This document shows positions 51,651-60,389 of a stretch of 60,521 bases of DNA, one piece after another. Origin of the DNA: Amycolatopsis sp. CA-126428. GTDB taxonomy: Bacteria > Actinomycetota > Actinomycetes > Mycobacteriales > Pseudonocardiaceae. Each line of letters begins with the position of its first letter. The stretch's first letter is position 1. The stretch spans positions 1 to 60,521 of the forward strand of contig NZ_PPHF01000178.1 in NCBI RefSeq assembly GCF_002904335.1, in the 5' to 3' direction. A program made the translations under genes and the position numbers. Below the pieces are notes generated by a model, which was not told the origin of the DNA, did not search any database, and was given only the letters and a program-made list of their open reading frames with translations.

Positions 51651-53006
51651 ATGCGTCTGCTCTTCGTACCCTTGATCGCCGCGGCGCTGGTCGTCGTGCC
51701 CGGACCGGCGGCCTCGGCCGCGCAGGTCCGCGTCACTTCGCTCGCGGCACTGCAGTCCGCAATGGACAAAGCGAACCCCGGCGACACGCTCGTGCTCGCC
51801 GACGGCAGCTACTCCGCGGGTTCGACGCTGTCGATCAAGCGGTCCGGCACCGCCTCGGCGCCCGTGACGATCGCCGCGGAGCACACCGGCCAGGCGACCA
51901 TCACCGGCTCGAAGACCTTCTCGTTCGCGAGCGGCGTCTCGAACGTGGTGCTGCGCGGGTTCAAGTTCCGGGGCAGCGCGAAGCTGAGCGTCCCGGCCGG
52001 CGCGCCGGGCAACCGCCTGACCCGCAACGACTTCCAGCTCACCACCGACGGCAACTGGGTGACGGTCAGCGGCGACGACACCGTCGTCGACCGCAACGTC
52101 TTCCAGAACCGCACCAGCCAGGGCGTGTTCCTGCAGATCCTCGGGCCGTCCGGCGCCATGGCGAAGCGCGTTCACGTGCACCACAACTACTTCTACAACC
52201 ACCAGTTCAGCGGTTCGAACGGTGGTGAGTCGATCAGGCTGGGCCTCAGCGACCACCAGTCGTACCCGGCCAACGCGCTGATCGAGAACAACCTGTTCGA
52301 GAAGGCCGACGGCGACAGCGAGGCGATCTCGGTCAAGTCGTCGGACAACGTGGTTCGGTACAACACGATCCGCGACAGCCGGGGCTACATCGTGCTGCGC
52401 CACGGCAACCGCAGCACCGTCGAGGGCAATGTGCTGTTCGACTCCGGTATCCGGTTCCACGGCAACGACCACAAGATCGTCGGCAACTACGTGGCGAATT
52501 CCGGCGGCCGGGCGATCGTGTTCGGCTCCGGCAACGAAGCCGACAGCGGGCCGACGAGCAAGCTCCACGACCGGCCGGACCGCGTCACGGTCGCGTACAA
52601 CACGGTGCTGGGCAGCAACAGCGTGATCGACGGCGACGGCGGCGACTTCAAGCCGAAGGACTGCGTGGTCGCGGACAACATCGTCAAGGGGACGTCGGGG
52701 ACGCTGGTGACGTTGCCGAGCGGGTCGACGGTCAAGTACGAGGGCAACATCACCTTCGGCGGCACGGCGGGCGTTCCGTCGCGCAACGTCGACCCGAAGC
52801 TGGTCAAGGACGCCGCCGGGCTCTACCGGCTGGCTTCGGGCAGCCCGGCGATCGACGCGGGCGTGGGTTCGTACCCGTTCGCGGCGAAGGACTTCGACCT
52901 GCAGGCCCGCACCGGTGCTTACGACGTCGGCGCCGACGAGTACTTCGCGTCGGGCGCGACGCGGGTCCCGCTGACGAAGGCGGACGTCGGCCCCAGCGCG
53001 CCGTAA
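51651..53006 (+). CDS. Secreted PL6-type polysaccharide lyase (alginate/chondroitinase B-like)
   Basis: A 451-residue exported right-handed beta-helix. Signal peptide about 1-24 (LLFVPLIAAALVVVPGPAASA). Many short beta-helix turns with Asn ladders (RNVFQNRTSQGVFLQI; VHHNYFYNH; NNLFEKADGD). The catalytic region EAISVKSSDNVVRYNTI and GYIVLRHGNRSTVEGN holds the PL6 Lys and Arg. It should cleave a uronate-containing polysaccharide outside the cell. ATG at 51651 with GAGAGG upstream. It splits the usual rnc-mutM neighbourhood and has its own promoter, so it looks like an insertion. Confidence 0.88.
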   Translation: MRLLFVPLIAAALVVVPGPAASAAQVRVTSLAALQSAMDKANPGDTLVLADGSYSAGSTLSIKRSGTASAPVTIAAEHTGQATITGSKTFSFASGVSNVVLRGFKFRGSAKLSVPAGAPGNRLTRNDFQLTTDGNWVTVSGDDTVVDRNVFQNRTSQGVFLQILGPSGAMAKRVHVHHNYFYNHQFSGSNGGESIRLGLSDHQSYPANALIENNLFEKADGDSEAISVKSSDNVVRYNTIRDSRGYIVLRHGNRSTVEGNVLFDSGIRFHGNDHKIVGNYVANSGGRAIVFGSGNEADSGPTSKLHDRPDRVTVAYNTVLGSNSVIDGDGGDFKPKDCVVADNIVKGTSGTLVTLPSGSTVKYEGNITFGGTAGVPSRNVDPKLVKDAAGLYRLASGSPAIDAGVGSYPFAAKDFDLQARTGAYDVGADEYFASGATRVPLTKADVGPSAP

Positions 53007-53064
53007 CGGCGTCGTCCGGCGGCGCCGAACAGAAAGTGTCGTACCCGCCGGGCACAATGGCCGT

Positions 53065-53937
53065 ATGCCCGAACTTCCCGAGGTCGAAGTCGTCCGCCTG
53101 GGCCTGCAGGCGCACGTCGCGGGGCGGACCATCCGCGAGGCGGAGGTCCTGCACCCGCGCGCCATCCGCCGGCACGCCCTGGGTGCGGAGGACTTCGCGC
53201 AGCGGCTCGCCGGCACCCGCGTCGAGGCGGCGCGGCGCCGGGGCAAGTACCTGTGGCTGGAGCTGTCCGACAAGGAGGCGCTGCTGGCCCACCTCGGCAT
53301 GAGCGGGCAGATGCTCGTCCAGCCGGAGGGCGCGCCGGACGAGAAGCACCTGCGGGTCCGCCTGCGCTTCGACGACGACGGGCCGGAGCTGCGGTTCGTC
53401 GACCAGCGGACGTTCGGCGGCCTGGCCCTCGACGACCTCAGTGACATCGGCAGCGACGTCCTGCTCCCGGACACGATCGCGCACATCGCCCGCGACCCGA
53501 TGGACCCGGAGTTCGACCTCGACGCGGCGGTGCGCGCGCTGCGGTCGCGGCGCACCGAGGTCAAGCGGGCGCTGCTCGACCAGACGCTCGTTTCGGGCAT
53601 CGGCAACATCTACGCGGACGAAGCCCTGTGGCGCGCTCGCCTGCACTGGGCCCGTCCGACCGAAAAGCTGTCCCTCGCGAAGGGGCGGGAGCTGCTGTCC
53701 GCGGCGTCGGACGTGATGAACGCGGCGCTGGGGGCGGGCGGCACGTCGTTCGACGCGCTGTACGTGAACGTCAACGGGCAGTCGGGGTACTTCGACCGGT
53801 CGCTGGACGCGTACGGCCAGGAGGGGATGCCGTGCCACCGGTGCGGCACGGCGATCCGGCGGGAGCCGTTCATGAACCGTTCGTCGTTCTCGTGCCCGCG
53901 GTGCCAGCCGCGGCCGCGGGCGAACTCGGGTAGATAA
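53065..53937 (+). CDS. mutM: Formamidopyrimidine-DNA glycosylase
   Basis: A 290-residue DNA-repair enzyme removing 8-oxoguanine and similar lesions. It begins with catalytic PELPEVEVVR (Pro, Glu), has the helix-two-turn-helix LVSGIGNIYADEALWRA, and ends in a zinc finger CHRCGTAIRREPF-SCPRC. ATG at 53065. The synteny with rnc is typical, apart from the inserted PL6 gene. It ends at a TAAAG stop just before an EspR-type promoter. Confidence 0.97.
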   Translation: MPELPEVEVVRLGLQAHVAGRTIREAEVLHPRAIRRHALGAEDFAQRLAGTRVEAARRRGKYLWLELSDKEALLAHLGMSGQMLVQPEGAPDEKHLRVRLRFDDDGPELRFVDQRTFGGLALDDLSDIGSDVLLPDTIAHIARDPMDPEFDLDAAVRALRSRRTEVKRALLDQTLVSGIGNIYADEALWRARLHWARPTEKLSLAKGRELLSAASDVMNAALGAGGTSFDALYVNVNGQSGYFDRSLDAYGQEGMPCHRCGTAIRREPFMNRSSFSCPRCQPRPRANSGR

Positions 53938-53948
53938 AGGGGGTTCGC

Positions 53949-53967
53949 CATTCAGCTAAGATGAATG
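53949..53967 (+). promoter_or_regulatory. Autoregulatory promoter/operator of the EspR-like gene
   Basis: CATTCA, 7 nt, TGAATG (53949-53954, 53962-53967) overlaps a -10-like TAAGAT (53957-53962). The start codon is at 53993. A repressor bound here would block RNA polymerase; binding is inferred. Confidence 0.6.
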
Positions 53968-53992
53968 TGCCTGGTAGCTGAGGGAGTGCATC

Positions 53993-54427
53993 GTGGTCAA
54001 GGAGCCCGGAAAGTCGACGCTGGCCGACAAGATCGACCGGCTGTTCCACGTGGTCCGCAGGCCCGATCGGGAGCCGTACAGCAACGAAGAGGTCGCCAAG
54101 GCCTGCCGCGAAGCGACGGGTGAGAGCTTTTCGACCACGTACTTGTGGCAGCTGCGCACGGGCCGCCGCGACAACCCGACCAAGCGGCACCTCGAGGCAC
54201 TGGCGCAGTTCTTCGGAGTCCCCCCGGCGTACTTCTTCGACGACGAGCAGAGCCGGAAGATCGCGGAGGAGCTGGCCCTGCTGGGCGCCCTGCGCGACGC
54301 CGGGGTCCGGGATTTGGCGTTGCGGGCGGTGACGTTGTCTTCCGACGGCCTGGACACGATCAGCGACATGATCGACGCGATCGCCCGGCGGGAGGCCGGT
54401 CGCGGCGGCCCGAAGAAGGAGAGCTGA
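53993..54427 (+). CDS. EspR-like XRE-family regulator
   Basis: A 144-residue DNA-binding protein. Residues 8-85 contain the XRE HTH of EspR proteins (YSNEEVAKACREATGESFSTTYLWQLRTGRRDNPTKRHLEALAQFFGV); residues 90-144 form the dimerisation region (LALLGALRDAGVRDLALRAVTL), closely like M. tuberculosis EspR. GTG at 53993 with GAGGGAG. Followed by an ImmA/IrrE-type protease and a MAB_1171c-like membrane protein, a recurring actinobacterial cassette. Confidence 0.85.
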   Translation: MVKEPGKSTLADKIDRLFHVVRRPDREPYSNEEVAKACREATGESFSTTYLWQLRTGRRDNPTKRHLEALAQFFGVPPAYFFDDEQSRKIAEELALLGALRDAGVRDLALRAVTLSSDGLDTISDMIDAIARREAGRGGPKKES

Positions 54428-54726
54428 GGGGACTCGCCATCGGGGGAGCTGCCGGGCGTTGGCGCGAAGCGCTGGTGCGGGTGGGGGTTCGCCTGCGGGC
54501 GTCTGCCCATCGGTACTTGCGGAACATCGCCCTGGGTTCGGGACTTGCCGCACCTCCGTGGGCCGTCGCCCGGTATCGTCGCGAATCGTCGTTCCGGCCG
54601 CCGAGCCGCCCGCGGGGCACCGTCTTCCGCGTCCGTGCGTCGGATTTTCGACGGCCGCGCAACCACGGGCGCTCTGCCGCGTTGATCCGGTTGGAACCGT
54701 CCGCGGCGTGGTGAAGGAGGGCTGAG
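54428..54726. other. Intergenic region (299 bp)
   Basis: No gene seen. Open frames here are GC-driven. It ends with GAAGGAGGGCTGAG, the ribosome site of the ImmA-like gene. A TTGCCG near 54550 and GGTATCGT near 54572 could form a promoter; spacing is only approximate. Confidence 0.5.
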
Positions 54727-55284
54727 GTGGCGCGACCATGGTGGCGGCGGCGACCGGCCCGCTCGCTGTGGCGGCGGGCCCGCGAGGTCGCCGACGGCGT
54801 CAGCCTGCCCGAACCGTTCGATGCCGAGGACTTCGTCGCGGGCCTGGCCGCCCAGCGCGGGCGCCCCATCGAACTCATGCCGGTCAGCGCTCCCGAAGGC
54901 GCGCCGTGCGGGTTGCTGATGAGCACCGAACGCGCCGACTACATCCTCTACCCGACGAACACGACCGCGTTGCACCGGCGGCACATCCTGCTGCACGAGG
55001 TCGGGCACCTGCTGTGCGGTCACGTCGGAGCCGACGCGGGCGCCGACGGCGTCGCCATCGATGCCGCCGCCGGACGGCAGCTCATGCCGAACCTTTCGCC
55101 GGAACTCGTCCGGCGCGTGCTCGGGCGCACCACCTACTCGGAGGTCGAGGAGCGCGAAGCCGAACTCGTCGCGAGCCTGCTCGCCCAGCGCGTCGTCCGG
55201 CCCGCGGAACCGCGCGAACCCGCGCCCGGCGTCCCGGAAGGCGTGCGGCGCTTCGATTCCTTGTTCGGCCGCCGCACGCCGTGA
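54727..55284 (+). CDS. ImmA/IrrE-family metallopeptidase-like protein
   Basis: A 185-residue protein with the zinc-peptidase motif HEVGHLLCGH (His90, Glu91, His94). ImmA/IrrE proteins cleave regulators of the XRE/HTH type, here plausibly the EspR-like protein upstream. The third metal ligand should be a downstream Glu, with EVEEREAELVASLLA as candidate. GTG at 54727 with GAAGGAGGG. Its stop overlaps the next GTG as GTGA. Confidence 0.85.
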   Translation: MARPWWRRRPARSLWRRAREVADGVSLPEPFDAEDFVAGLAAQRGRPIELMPVSAPEGAPCGLLMSTERADYILYPTNTTALHRRHILLHEVGHLLCGHVGADAGADGVAIDAAAGRQLMPNLSPELVRRVLGRTTYSEVEEREAELVASLLAQRVVRPAEPREPAPGVPEGVRRFDSLFGRRTP

Positions 55285-56459
55285 TCGAAACCCTCGCCTA
55301 CTACCTCTGCACGGCGGGCTTCGCCGGGTTCGGGTACAAGCTGATCGAGGCACGCCGCAGCCAGCCGGTGCGCACGATGTGGTTCCTCGCCGGTTTCGGC
55401 ATCTGCATCGCCGCCGGCATCCTCGTGCTGACGCCGGCGATGTCGGCGCTGGCCGGCCCGGGCCCGGTGGCCGAGTGGGTCCTGAACCTGTCCGGCGACG
55501 AGCTGAAGCTGGGCGCGATCGGGTTCGCGGTCGCCTTCACGCAGTCGGTGTGGCGTGGCGAAGGCGCCCGCCTCGCCCCGCACGCGCTGTTCACCGCGGC
55601 GACGATGGTGCTGCTCGCGGCGTGCTTCGCGCTTTCCGAGCCGCGGCGCGTGGGCGACGACACGCTCTTTTCGGCCGCCGGCCTGCCGTTCGCCCTGGGC
55701 GACAAGGTGCTGTTCCTGGTGTACAGCCTGATCAGCCTCGGCCTGCTGCTCGCGGTGTTCGTCCGCAGCGCGTGGCACGCGGAGCCGGGACCGCTGCGCG
55801 CCGGGCTGTGGCTGCTCGTCGTCGGCGTGGGCGCGGCGGCAGCGTGGACGTTCTGGGACGTGGACGACGTCGTGCAGCTGGCGCGGACGGGACGGATCGG
55901 CGCCCGCGAGGACGTCCCGTCTTCGGTGCTCGCGGCCGTGACGATCGGTTTCGTGACGGCGGGAGCCACGCTCAGCGCGTGGTCACCGGCGGTGTCGTCG
56001 CTGGTCGGCCGGGTCCGCGCGTACCGGGCGTACCGCCGCATCGAGCCGCTGTGGACGGCGCTGCGCACGGCGGTCCCGGGCATCGCCTTGGACCCGGGCC
56101 GCAAACTGGCGGGCGGCGCGGAGTTCGCGCTGTACCGCAGGGTCATCGAAATCCGCGACGGCCACTTGGCGCTCCGAGCCCACTTCGACCCGGACCTCCC
56201 GGCGCGGGCGGAGGCGGCGGCGCGCCGGGCGGGAGTCCGCGAGGCGGAGGTGGCGGCCACGGTGGAAGCAGTAACCCTGGCGGCGGCGATCGAGGCGGGC
56301 CGCGCGGGTCGCCGCTTCGCCCGCGAGCCCGACCACCCGGCGGAACCGGACACGGAAGCGGACGTGGCCACCGAGGCGGCTTGGCTGGTCCAGGTGAGCC
56401 GGGCTTGGCGCCGCCTCGACGCGGTGGTGGAGCGAGTGGAGACAGCCACGCCCGCCTAG
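55281..56459 (+). CDS. MAB_1171c-family multi-pass membrane protein
   Basis: A 392-residue membrane protein with seven or so hydrophobic segments in the first 220 residues (YYLCTAGFAGFGYKL; MWFLAGFGICIAAGILVL; LFTAATMVLLAACF; LVYSLISLGLLLAVF; GLWLLVVGVGAAAAW) and a cytosolic helical tail (WTALRTAVPGI, ALYRRVIEIRDGH). It matches the DUF6545 / MAB_1171c family of putative transporters. GTG at 55281 overlaps the protease stop. The XRE-protease-membrane order suggests a sensing cassette. Confidence 0.8.
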   Translation: MIETLAYYLCTAGFAGFGYKLIEARRSQPVRTMWFLAGFGICIAAGILVLTPAMSALAGPGPVAEWVLNLSGDELKLGAIGFAVAFTQSVWRGEGARLAPHALFTAATMVLLAACFALSEPRRVGDDTLFSAAGLPFALGDKVLFLVYSLISLGLLLAVFVRSAWHAEPGPLRAGLWLLVVGVGAAAAWTFWDVDDVVQLARTGRIGAREDVPSSVLAAVTIGFVTAGATLSAWSPAVSSLVGRVRAYRAYRRIEPLWTALRTAVPGIALDPGRKLAGGAEFALYRRVIEIRDGHLALRAHFDPDLPARAEAAARRAGVREAEVAATVEAVTLAAAIEAGRAGRRFAREPDHPAEPDTEADVATEAAWLVQVSRAWRRLDAVVERVETATPA

Positions 56460-56698
56460 CCACCCCGAACGGCTCGCCGCAGCGTCCAGCTCGCTGCGGC
56501 GGCGCCCGGACCGCTCCCGGCGACGCCCGGCCCCGCAGCTGCGGCGCCCGGCTTGCTGCGGCGCCCAGACCACTGCGGCGCCCGGACCGCTCCCGACGGC
56601 GTGCCCGGCTGAGCCCCAAGCGCCCCGATGTGGCCTGGGGTGCGTGGGGGCACCGAAGGCGCACTGGGCCGGGAGGCGTTCCCGACCGCCTCCAACGC
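56460..56698. repeat. GC-rich imperfect repeat in a convergent gap
   Basis: No gene. The 21-bp sequence starting GCGGCGCCCGGACCGCTCCC occurs at 56499 and again at 56575, within a stretch of repeated GCGGCGCCC-type units. Possibly slippage-prone DNA or a terminator region for the two flanking genes. Confidence 0.6.
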
Positions 56699-57601
56699 TC
56701 AGCGCGGGTAGCGGGCGCCGTTCACCGTCACCCTCAGGGTGTAGACCGAGCTGGAAGCGGTGATGAACAGCTCGTTTCCCCGTGCGCCGCCGAACGTGAA
56801 GTTCGAACACACCTCCGGGATGCGCAGCTTGCCGATTCTCGTGCCGTCCGGAGCGAAACAGTGCAGGCCGTCGTGCGCTGCCGCCCAGACCTGGCCCTCG
56901 CTGTCCACCCTCACTCCGTCGAAGCCGCCGCTGTCGCTCGTCGCGAAAATCTCGCCGCCGGTCAGCTTTCCGTTGTCCACCACGGAAAACACCCTGATGT
57001 GGCTCGGGTCCTGGCGCGTGTCCGCGATGTACAACCGCGACTCGTCCGCCGAAAACGCCAGGCCGTTCGGCCGGCTGAAGTCGTCCGCGACGATCGTCAC
57101 CGAGCCGTCCGGGGCCGCGCGGTACACGTGGCAGGCGCCGATCTCGCTCTCGGCTCGGTACCCCTCGTAATCGCTGTCGATTCCGTAACTCGGGTCGGTG
57201 AACCAGATTGACCCGTCCGAGTGCTCGACCACGTCGTTCGGGCTGTTCAGACGCTTCCCCTGGTACTCCGACGCCAGCACCGTGATCGAGCCGTCGTGCT
57301 CGGTGCGCGTCACGCGGCGGGGTCCCTGCTCGCAGCTGATCAGCCGGCCCTGGCGGTCCACCGTGTGGCCGTTCGCGTACCCGGACGGCTGACGGAACAC
57401 GCCGACCTGGCCCGTTGTCTCGTCCCAGCGCATTGTTCGGTCGTTCGGGATGTCGCTGAACACCAGGTAGCGGCCGGCCGGGAAGTACGCCGGCCCCTCC
57501 GTCCAGCGGCAGCCCGTGTGCAGGCGCTGCGTCCACTCGTCGCCGTTGACGCGCGCGAACCGCTCGTCCAGCAGCTGGAAGTCCGTCTTGATCAGGTCCA
57601 C
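56699..57601 (-). CDS. SMP-30/gluconolactonase-type beta-propeller
   Basis: A 300-residue six-bladed propeller of the SMP-30 group, calcium-dependent lactonases. Visible signatures are WTEGPAYFPAGRYLVFSDIPND (metal Glu), RLNSPNDVVEHSDGSIWFTDPSYG and RPNGLAFSADESRLYIADT (metal Asn/Asp). No signal peptide. GTG at 57601 with GAGGAG. Divergent from the PadR gene. Substrate is likely a sugar lactone but is not determined. Confidence 0.9.
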   Translation of the reverse strand: MDLIKTDFQLLDERFARVNGDEWTQRLHTGCRWTEGPAYFPAGRYLVFSDIPNDRTMRWDETTGQVGVFRQPSGYANGHTVDRQGRLISCEQGPRRVTRTEHDGSITVLASEYQGKRLNSPNDVVEHSDGSIWFTDPSYGIDSDYEGYRAESEIGACHVYRAAPDGSVTIVADDFSRPNGLAFSADESRLYIADTRQDPSHIRVFSVVDNGKLTGGEIFATSDSGGFDGVRVDSEGQVWAAAHDGLHCFAPDGTRIGKLRIPEVCSNFTFGGARGNELFITASSSVYTLRVTVNGARYPR

Positions 57602-57657
57602 CGCTCACTCCTCCTGAAGTTCTGTCAGGAGCATGATGGCCGAACCACCCTCCGCCG

Positions 57658-57673
57658 TGCACACTACTGTGCA
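57658..57673. promoter_or_regulatory. Inverted repeat in the SMP-30/PadR divergent gap
   Basis: TGCACA, 4 nt, TGTGCA (57658-57673), midway between the two divergent start codons. A plausible operator for the PadR-type protein. Confidence 0.55.
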
Positions 57674-57712
57674 ATGCGTGGTACCTTCCCAAGCGTAAGA
57701 CTGGAGGGTGCA

Positions 57713-58036
57713 GTGGAGATCAGTCAGCTGCTCAAGGGCGTACTCGATCTCGCCGTTCTCGCGGTGCTCCGCGACGAAGACGGCTACGGGTACGACGTAC
57801 TGAGAAGACTCCGGGCCGCCGGCCTGGACGAGGTGGGGGACGCGTCGGTGTACGGGACGTTGCGCAGGCTCTACAAGGCCGGATTGCTGACTTCGTACGT
57901 AGTACCCAGCGAAGAGGGTCCGCACCGCAAGTACTACAGCCTGAACGAACCGGGCCGGGTCCGGCTGGCGGAGTCCGGCAAGACGTGGCAGAGCTTCGCA
58001 TCGACGATGAACGCGCTTTTGGGAGAGGCAGCATGA
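57713..58036 (+). CDS. PadR-family regulator
   Basis: A 107-residue repressor. Winged HTH about 5-80 (QLLKGVLDLAVLAVLRDEDGYGYDVLRRLRAAGLDEVGDASVYGTLRRLYKAGLL), then a short helix. GTG at 57713 with GGAGGG. Its stop overlaps the DUF1700 gene start (ATGA), a common PadR-DUF1700 pairing. It may control that membrane protein and the divergent lactonase. Confidence 0.93.
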   Translation: MEISQLLKGVLDLAVLAVLRDEDGYGYDVLRRLRAAGLDEVGDASVYGTLRRLYKAGLLTSYVVPSEEGPHRKYYSLNEPGRVRLAESGKTWQSFASTMNALLGEAA

Positions 58037-59244
58037 GCGACAAGCCGACGGCCGTGCGGGTGTATCTGGCGCGGGTCCGGACCGCGCTCGCCGACCTGCC
58101 CGCGAGCGAGATCGAGGAGATCCTCGAGGACGTCCGCCCGCACCTGGCCGAATTGGAGGCCGAGCTGGGGGAGGGTGCCCGCGTCGAGGCCCTGATCGAA
58201 CGGCTCGGCTCGCCGGAGAGCTACGCCGCCGAACTGCGCGCGTCCGGCGGGTACCCGGCGCCGGGGGAGGGGAGCACGCAGGTGCTCGCGACGGGCGCGC
58301 CGAGCCTGGCGAAGCCGCGGATTGCGTTGTGGGGCCTGGTGTTCTGCTCGCTGGGGCTCGCCCTGCTCGCGTTCAGCGCCACCGTCTCCCGCAGCCTGGA
58401 CGCCTTCAGCGGCCTGCTCCTGTTCGCGCCGGTCTTCTTCGTCAGCCTGGCGTTGCTGCTGCGCGGCGGGATCGAGCCGGTGCTGGCGCTGCCCGAGGTG
58501 CGGTGGCTGCGCGCCACGGTGGCGAAGGGACGCGAGCAGCAGGACACCGGCAAGTTCCTGCGCTACGCCGGTTCGCTCAAGCCGGCGTGGTGGGTGGTGT
58601 GCGCCGTCGTGCTGGTCGCGTTCGGGCTGCTGCTCATGCTGCGGCACCGGAGTGCGGTGCTGCTGCTGCCGCTGCTGATCCTCGCGGCCGTCGGGGCGCT
58701 GTGGGCGGGCCCGCGGGTCCGCACCGACCGGCGGCTGCTGTGGATGGCGGTGCCGATCTCGGCGTTCGTCATCGGGGGTGCCCTCGGCGGGTTCGGCATC
58801 GCGATCGACCTGTTCGCCCGCGGGAGCAGCTACTCGGGTCCGACGTCGTACTCCCCGTCTTCGGTCGACCACTACGGCAACGACCAGCTGACCTACGGCG
58901 GCCGCGAGGTCGAGAACGTCTACGCCTTCGACGCCGAAGGCAAGCCGCTGACCGAGGTCTACCTCTACGACGAAGCGGGCAGGCCGCTCACCGTGACCCG
59001 CTACGCCTGCGAACCCGCGACCGGCGGCACGCGCAAGCTCGGCGAGGACAACCGGTTCCCCCGGCCGAAGATCGAGCAGGGCCTCACCGACGACCAGGGC
59101 AACTACAACGGCTACAACGGCCACCGCGGCGCCTGCCGCGAGCTCGCCGGCGTGCCGTTCAGCGCGGCGATCCCGAAGGTGACGGTGCCGGCCGCGACCC
59201 CCACGCCGCCGCCGGCGTCACCGACGCCGACACCGACCAGGTAA
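58033..59244 (+). CDS. HAAS/DUF1700-type membrane protein
   Basis: A 403-residue protein. Residues 1-80 carry the HAAS motif (YLARVRTALADLPASEIEEILEDVRPHL). About 95-250 has several membrane helices (IALWGLVFCSLGLALLAFSAT; WWVVCAVVLVAFGLLLML; LLIMAVPISAFVIGG-like). An extracytoplasmic tail with tyrosine/glycine-rich and Pro-rich stretches follows. Partner of PadR; function unknown. Ends at a hairpin at 59255. Confidence 0.85.
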   Translation: MSDKPTAVRVYLARVRTALADLPASEIEEILEDVRPHLAELEAELGEGARVEALIERLGSPESYAAELRASGGYPAPGEGSTQVLATGAPSLAKPRIALWGLVFCSLGLALLAFSATVSRSLDAFSGLLLFAPVFFVSLALLLRGGIEPVLALPEVRWLRATVAKGREQQDTGKFLRYAGSLKPAWWVVCAVVLVAFGLLLMLRHRSAVLLLPLLILAAVGALWAGPRVRTDRRLLWMAVPISAFVIGGALGGFGIAIDLFARGSSYSGPTSYSPSSVDHYGNDQLTYGGREVENVYAFDAEGKPLTEVYLYDEAGRPLTVTRYACEPATGGTRKLGEDNRFPRPKIEQGLTDDQGNYNGYNGHRGACRELAGVPFSAAIPKVTVPAATPTPPPASPTPTPTR

Positions 59245-59254
59245 GGGGGCCGCC

Positions 59255-59285
59255 CGGGCGCGTTCACCCGTTGCGAACGCGCCCG
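59255..59285 (+). terminator. Hairpin terminator after the PadR operon
   Basis: CGGGCGCGTTC (59255-59265), 9 nt, GAACGCGCCCG (59275-59285), 11-bp arms, 10 nt after the stop. Confidence 0.75.
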
Positions 59286-59322
59286 AAACGCCGGGCGAAC
59301 GTGCGCGTGCTGAGCTGGGCGG

Positions 59323-60285
59323 GTGACGCCATCCACGGACAGCTTCGCCCCGCGCACCCGGGTCGTCCACGGGTACGAGCGCGCCTACCGGATGGCCGGG
59401 CGCGGGCCGGCCCTGCTCTTCCTGCACGGCATCGGCGACGACTCGTCGACCTGGCTGGAGCTGCTGGCGTCGCTGTCGGCCGACTTCACGGTGATCGCGC
59501 CCGACCTGCTCGGCCACGGCTCTTCGGCCAAGCCGCGCGCGGACTACTCGGTCGCGGCCTACGCGTGCGGGATGCGCGACCTGCTGACCACCCTCGACGT
59601 CGACCGGGTGACGGTGGTCGGGCACTCGCTCGGCGGCGGTGTCGCGATGCAGTTCGCCTACCAGTTCCCGGAACGGTGCGAACGGCTCGTGCTGGTCGGC
59701 TCGGGCGGGGTCGGCGCGGGCGTCCACCCGCTGCTGCGCCTGGCCGCGGCGCCGGGGGCGGGGCTGGTGCTGCCGCTGCTGGGGACGCCGCCCGCGGTGG
59801 CGGCGCTGCGCGGGTTCGCGGGGCTGCTGCGGCTCTTCGACGACGCGGACCTCGACTACGTGCTGACCCGCTACGCGCGGCTGGTCGAGCCGGGCACGCG
59901 CTCGGCGTTCCTGCGGACGCTGCGCTCGGTCGTCGACTGGCGCGGGCAGGTGGTCAACATGCTGGACCGGTGCTACCTGACCGAGGGCATCCCGACGCTG
60001 CTGGTGTGGGGCACGGAGGACAGGGTGGTGCCGAGCGGCCACGCGCTGCGGGCGCACCGGGCGATGCCGGGCAGCAGGCTGGTCCTCTTCGAGGGCGCGG
60101 GCCACTTCCCGCACCGGTCGGACCCGGAGCGGTTTCTCGAGATCCTGCGGGAGTTCTTGGCGGAGACGCCGCCGGCGCGGTACGACCGCGCGGGGTGGGG
60201 GAAGCTGCTGCGGGCGGGCCGTCCGGCGGAAGCTCCCGAGGCGGCGGGGATTCCGGACGCGCCGACGGTGTCGTCCGGGACTTGA
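59323..60285 (+). CDS. Alpha/beta-fold hydrolase
   Basis: A 320-residue cytosolic hydrolase. Oxyanion region LLFLHGIGDDSSTW, nucleophile elbow GHSLGGG, acid WGTEDRVV and base GAGHFPHR are all present. A cap-like insert lies between residues 130 and 210. The GTG at 59323 follows GGGCGGGT. Substrate unknown. Its last 100 bp recur downstream at 60390. Confidence 0.9.
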   Translation: MTPSTDSFAPRTRVVHGYERAYRMAGRGPALLFLHGIGDDSSTWLELLASLSADFTVIAPDLLGHGSSAKPRADYSVAAYACGMRDLLTTLDVDRVTVVGHSLGGGVAMQFAYQFPERCERLVLVGSGGVGAGVHPLLRLAAAPGAGLVLPLLGTPPAVAALRGFAGLLRLFDDADLDYVLTRYARLVEPGTRSAFLRTLRSVVDWRGQVVNMLDRCYLTEGIPTLLVWGTEDRVVPSGHALRAHRAMPGSRLVLFEGAGHFPHRSDPERFLEILREFLAETPPARYDRAGWGKLLRAGRPAEAPEAAGIPDAPTVSSGT

Positions 60286-60389
60286 GCGGGGTCCGCGGGT
60301 CTTGGCGGGGTGGCTGAGCGACCGCGGAGGCGGCCTCCTCGGTGATTCCCGGGGGCGGTCGGCTCGGTGAAGAGCCCGTCAGTGGCTGG

